This document shows, piece by piece, positions 1 to 64,000 of a DNA stretch of 64,000 bases. Within the stretch, counting starts at the first letter, position 1. The number at the start of each line of letters is the position of its first letter. This stretch comes from Mastigias papua (taxonomy: Eukaryota; Cnidaria; Scyphozoa; Rhizostomeae; Mastigiidae): assembly GCA_964019165.1 (NCBI GenBank), contig OZ025287.1:6070844-6134843 (forward strand). The letters run 5' to 3'. Below the pieces are notes generated by a model that was given only the letters and a program-made list of their open reading frames with translations, searched no databases and was not told where the DNA came from. Position numbers and translations under genes: made by a program.

Positions 1-424
1 TTATGCTGATATTTTGTCATGTCTATAATTATAGTTTGAGCCAACTTCATCCTATATTCAAGATTTGAAACTGAACTGGATTTTGTAGGAATAAGTATTG
101 AAGTTTTGGCTATTTGTGCAGCTGTTTAATAAGTCTGGGCAAGAATCTTTGACTGGTCCTGGACTACGAATTTGGAATGTATCTACTTCAGGGAATGCTT
201 AAAATGTACTAGAATCTCTCATAGACAAATCACCTCAATGGTGCTGTTGCTAGTGATTGCTCCTAATGATAGGAACAAAATCTTTAATTTCCTGCCATTT
301 TAATAAATATCTATATGAAACTTTGAGTCATTTATTTATCTTTTGAAATTAATACTTAAAGACAATCATTTGTTGTGACTTGTCTGTTGTATCTCTTAAT
401 TTATGTTTGTAGAAAGTTTGTTTG
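1..424. other. CEP290 intron, nothing recognised
   Basis: AT-rich intronic DNA. I see no exon, RNA gene or repeat that I can support. Confidence 0.6.
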
Positions 425-752
425 TACTGCAGAACTTAACTGTGGCTCGAAAAAGCGAGGCGTTTTTGTATTATACAGAAAATATATTTTCGTCCAACAC
501 TCCTCAGAGAATGAAGCATCGGAAACTGACTGAAGGACTGAACCGAAATATATAACCAAATACGGATAGGTTCATGTGATATTATGAATACTGAGTCCAG
601 TTGGCCATATTGTTTACATGACGAGCACAGGGAGAAAATGAACTTCTTTTTACATGAGACTGGATTTTGAGACTGTGTCAACTGGACGGATCATGCTTGC
701 CCAATAATCCGACAGTTATCGTCTTTGTATGTATTGGCCCAACCTGGATTTA
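425..752 (-). mobile_element. old Penelope-like element fragment
   Basis: Diverged, minus-oriented 3' end of the Penelope family seen intact at 32.5-35.2 kb. It begins with a variant of the terminal motif (tactgcagaacttaactgtg), continues through the 3' region, and reaches the last RT/GIY-YIG codons: minus-strand residues TQSQNPVSCKKKFIFSLCS, against KTQNPVLCKQKEFVFSLGLF in the intact copy. Similarity ends near 752. A hammerhead-like core (CTGAGGA and GAAA) survives on the minus strand at about 470-513, but its stem I has decayed. No target duplication was found. It is the oldest copy judged by divergence. Confidence 0.75.
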
Positions 753-1954
753 TACTTGCATATTGCAAACATTCTTCAAGAGCACGGATTTCATGAATGC
801 AACAGTTAACTGGTTCTGTTAAATTCTGTTATCTCAATCCATTTGACGAATCTGTAGTCAAAGATTTCCTTTACCATCTTACCTCTTTGATACATATTGA
901 CTACATATCATATGATATATCCCAGACTAAATGTAAAGGGGATGCACAATACGACGAGTCCGTTAATAACAGACTAAAACCAACTGATGCCCCAGTTCAT
1001 AACCCAATTAAGCGAAACAAGCTGTTATTGTTCAAAACTGCTAGCAAAAACCGTAGATTGAACATGTTAGAAGACAACATCTAGTTGAAATCAATAGAAA
1101 CATAGCAAAATTATTTGCAAATCTAGCGGTGAGTTTATGAGCTATAAATTTTCAAGCAGCATTGAAATATCCTATTATGTCTTTTCCTCTGGCATTCGCT
1201 AATCCTGATGAAAGTTGGCGTGCAATTAACAATTTAACTCACGGAGATTGTTCTGTCATAATCTGAGCAAGTCGTCATCCATGAGCCACAGCTAATTCTA
1301 AATGATGGAATGGTGTCATATTCAGTAGACTTAGTGGCTTTGACTCGGTCACTCCCAGGAGTTTGTATTACGTACCAGGAGCTCACACAGCAATTTATTG
1401 ATAGCTTACCAACAGGGTATGCTAGAGCAGACATAATGCCGGACACCTACTGGACTTAGCCAGTGAAAAATTCTGAACGAGTTATGCGTGGAAATTCCGC
1501 CACAGACTTGAACGAAGTTACTTCTTACACTCGAACGAAGAGAACAAAGGTAGAATGATCCACGTCATCAAGGACGAGATGTTTATGCAAAACATGCCTT
1601 TCTTGACGTTGAGATGTAATGAAATTATGTTTTCTGTTGAAAAGGATTGCATCCTCTTGATGGAAAATTCCACTGCTGTTGTGGACGAGGTAAGCAGTCA
1701 TCAAGAAGAGGCATTTACCATGCTTCTCTTGCATGCCAAGGGCAAGCACTGCAAGCGAGTGTTTGTAAGATCTCCATCAGATGATGTGGATATCACTATC
1801 CTGTATGTAAGTTTGTTTCCAGAAGGGTCCAGCAAGTTGTATTTTGATTACAGTTCTGAAAAGTCAAGGAGTGTTTTGCAACTAGGTATATATGAAAAGT
1901 CTGTTGGTACTACAGAACTGCACTATAGCACGAAAAAGCGGGAACATTCTTTAG

Positions 1955-1995
1955 CATACTGAAAGCTTTTTTCGTCTGACACTCGTCAGCGTATG
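1955..1995 (-). ncRNA. hammerhead ribozyme, weakened stem I
   Basis: On the minus strand the order is stem I 3' side, CTGACGA, a 9-base stem-loop II, GAAA, AAAGCTTT stem III, cleavage C, then AGTATG. Core bases are intact; the stem I pair next to the core is G-A instead of T-A. See the intact copy at 35083-35123 for the fold. Confidence 0.55.
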
Positions 1996-2079
1996 AAACA
2001 TCGGATAACGACCGAAGGCTGAACTGAAATATATAGCCAGATGCATTTCAGTTTACCTTTCGGTCGTTATCCGACGTTT

Positions 2080-2120
2080 CATACTCTGACGAGTGTCGGA
2101 CGATAAAAGCTTTCAGTATG
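2080..2120 (+). ncRNA. dead hammerhead ribozyme copy (GATA for GAAA)
   Basis: Same layout on the plus strand with CTGACGA and both stem I sides (CATACT/AGTATG) intact, but the essential GAAA box reads GATA. The copy should be inactive. Confidence 0.5.
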
Positions 2121-2863
2121 TTGAAGGAATGTTCCCGCTTTTTCGTGCTATAGTAAACTAGGTATGTCTGATATGTCAAGCTCTCTCTAATCCGCATTGA
2201 TCGGATACTATGCATTTTCTGGTTATGACTATCTCCAGTATTTTGAAAATCAAAACGTATCTTTTTGAAACAAGATGGAAAGGAGCAAGAAGTTTCCCGA
2301 GATGTTCGCCCTATTAGGAAGTCATTGGAGAATTGATAGTGGACTTCAAGCGCTGCGTGAAGAATATGTTTGCTCTTTTTTCATGTCGGGAAAATTTGAT
2401 ATCAGTGAAGTACGTTATGAGTTGTGCAGGTGCAGGACTATATACGAAGAGAAAGACGGAATTCATGGTTTGTCCTTACCACCACCATGTTGTGAAACCT
2501 TAAATGTCGGAAGCCAAAGATGCAATTACATTACAAGAGTATGACAGCCAAGTTTGATGCTATAACTGCTAATGGGTAGCCAGAGGAGAAAGGATAACCT
2601 GGATATAGGAGGTATTTCCTCTCCATGTAACTACGATTCTGATGGATGCTGAAGAGCAGAACAGTGGCTCTAATGAAATTTTGTACAGAAACAGTGATTC
2701 AGAATACGACTTAGATTAGGCAGACAACTACTTCGTTTATTAAATAGAAGTCTCTATTTTTCATAGAGAACACTTTTTACTGGCCAACTTCAATATCCAT
2801 CCCCATAGCCACTCCATTCTTTACATTCACAACAATTGGCTCACTTTTATCATATTACATATG

Positions 2864-3032
<169 letters not shown>

Positions 3033-3640
3033 TCACAGAAGGTGCTTTTTACTAATCAACGTTTGTGAACACACCCAAAACTGCGCCCAGAAACTAGAGC
3101 TTTTAGCCTCTAGCACACTTTTATCATATATTCTCTAAATTGGTGTAAACTCTTACTGTAAAATGTATATTCGATAATTCTTTGTTGTGTTATGTAGAAA
3201 ATTAGTTTGCTTACTAGCGCCCACAACGACGCCCATTTATTCCTTTTGCATTCTGTCACGCACATTTACCAAAGGTTTTTGAAATTTCACATTAGACAAG
3301 TATATGCAGAAAATGTCCCCCGTTTGGTAGCTTCTTGTGTGCTCTCAACCTAGTTTAATTGGCAGCGGATAAGTAATGAATATATCTTAACCGATATACA
3401 TACACACAGCTATCGTTCAAAATGACGTTCGTCATTCAAATGATTACTGAACAAGCCTCAGAAACGGCAAAAATTCGTAGAGCATGGATGCTCAGCGATT
3501 GGGTTTTGTTGATAACTGTGTGTATGCATATCACGTTGTCGTCGGCAGAACAATGAACGTGTACAGCATGAATTACTTCTGAATCACAAGATGCAAAATT
3601 ATATGACAGTTAGAAAAAAGATACTCTTTATTCTTTATAG
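3033..3640. other. intron 3' part, nothing recognised
   Basis: Non-coding, leading to the acceptor of exon 1. I see no repeat I can name. Confidence 0.55.
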
Positions 3641-63682
<60,042 letters not shown>

Positions 63683-64000
63683 GTACTTTTCAGAACTTTG
63701 ATTTGATATGTGATACTGTGCGAATCTTTCAAAATTTTCTCCCCAAAATATGGCCAAACTGACATAGTCGTTTTCTCAGTGTAGATTCTGTCTATGCTGC
63801 TTATCAAGACTTTTTGGGATATTCAAATACTGTTATTTCAGCAAGTACATGGGCAAATTGCCCAAGGATATTCAGGTCTAGAGACCTCACAACTCCCAGT
63901 GCTTCAAATTCAAGGGGGCCTTTTAATGTAGAACTAGCAATATTTTTCTGAAGTTAATTCCCAGGCCCTCACATTTTTCTGCTCGCTTCGCTCGCAAGGG
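63683..64000. other. intron after exon 41
   Basis: Ends with ctgctcgcttcgctcgcaag, a motif common at repeat ends in invertebrate genomes. A possible exon start at 63843 was considered and rejected. Confidence 0.4.

Larger units (their letters stand above)
1890..2155. mobile_element. Penelope-like fold-back insertion with 10-bp duplication
   Basis: 266-base fold-back flanked by aactaggtat at 1880-1889 and 2156-2165. The left half is the element 3' end in minus orientation (with the outer motif ctgttggtactacagaac); the right half is the same 3' end in plus orientation. The two arms meet near 2040-2050, so only the pLTR/hammerhead part remains. It interrupts the relic gene at 797-2560, whose similarity resumes after the right duplication, which independently supports insertion. 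Confidence 0.88.
797..2560 (+). pseudogene. decayed multi-copy gene relic, split by a Penelope insertion
   Basis: Pieces in all three + frames read in order like a protein type found in many copies in invertebrate genomes; I know no formal name for it. In order they are LNPFDESVVKDFLYHL (797-1084), YPIMSFPLAFANPDESWRA (about 1165-1230), TQQFIDSLPTGYARADIMPD (about 1385-1445), VSSHQEEAFTMLLLHAK and VFVRSPSDDVDITILYVSLF (1690-1820), a break for the fold-back at 1890-2155, then FPEMFALLGSHWRIDSGLQA (2275-2544). The HQEEA...LLLHA and RSPSxDVDI blocks resemble the EEADT/DTDV blocks of PIN-like domains. Many stops and frameshifts show that it is dead. The order of blocks comes from memory of the family. 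Confidence 0.5.

Noticed and set aside
63843..63878. Possible further CEP290 exon starting QVHGQIAQGYS
   Set aside because: It does not match the human sequence after exon 41, has a poor donor, and lies beside repeat-like DNA.

Overview
The window is animal (metazoan) nuclear DNA, AT-rich and intron-rich. No bacterial-style gene layout is present. One protein-coding host gene fills it from end to end on the + strand: the central part of CEP290, the giant coiled-coil protein of the ciliary transition zone. I could place 41 consecutive exons (3641-63682, 4410 coding bases, 1470 codons). Every intron joins in a compatible phase, and the translation follows human CEP290 (recalled from memory, roughly residues 690-2130) almost exon by exon. 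Start and stop codons lie outside the window. Of the 40 introns, 34 are phase 0, and two use GC instead of GT donors. The host is an invertebrate; its mobile elements are types common in cnidarians, molluscs and other marine invertebrates, but I cannot name the species.

The introns carry layered mobile DNA. (1) Penelope-like elements (PLEs) occur at 425-752, 1890-2155, 20969-21258, 32540-35183 and 44087-44469. The last four have target-site duplications of 9-12 bp and are fold-backs, with the element 3' end facing outward on both sides. The 32.5-35.2 kb copy is a nearly perfect palindrome with two 1308-base arms and a 4-base centre. Each arm carries a 5'-truncated reverse transcriptase/GIY-YIG gene followed by what I read as a sense-strand hammerhead ribozyme. 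(2) A DNA transposon of the ISL2EU type (56056-59150) has a THAP/DDE transposase facing a SWIM/YqaJ nuclease; both genes are broken by frameshifts. (3) A pogo/Tigger-like element with TA duplications (59689-61137). (4) An element with about 640-base inverted repeats and 4-bp duplications (14023-16411), nested in an L2/CR1-type LINE relic. (5) LINE relics near 6.9 kb, 41.8 kb, 47.7-51.1 kb and 55.7 kb. (6) A 152-bp hAT-type MITE (39348-39499), other fold-back or MITE-like repeats, a tRNA-derived SINE fragment, long (AT)n tracts and other microsatellites.

Layout: 1-3640 is an intron holding an old PLE fragment, a decayed multi-copy gene relic split by a PLE fold-back, and (AT)n. 3641-12781 holds exons 1-8. 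12782-17193 is a large intron with the nested LINE/long-TIR element. 17194-30070 holds exons 9-21 with a PLE fold-back, a minisatellite and a long fold-back. 30071-35288 is an intron with a MITE and the PLE palindrome. 35289-46572 holds exons 22-33 with small elements. 46573-51618 is an intron full of LINE relics. 51619-55490 holds exons 34-38. 55491-61238 is an intron with the ISL2EU and pogo elements. 61239-63682 holds exons 39-41. The only functional unit I infer is CEP290; the rest is insertions its introns tolerate. The most notable signal is the repeated outward-facing, ribozyme-flanked PLE fold-back.
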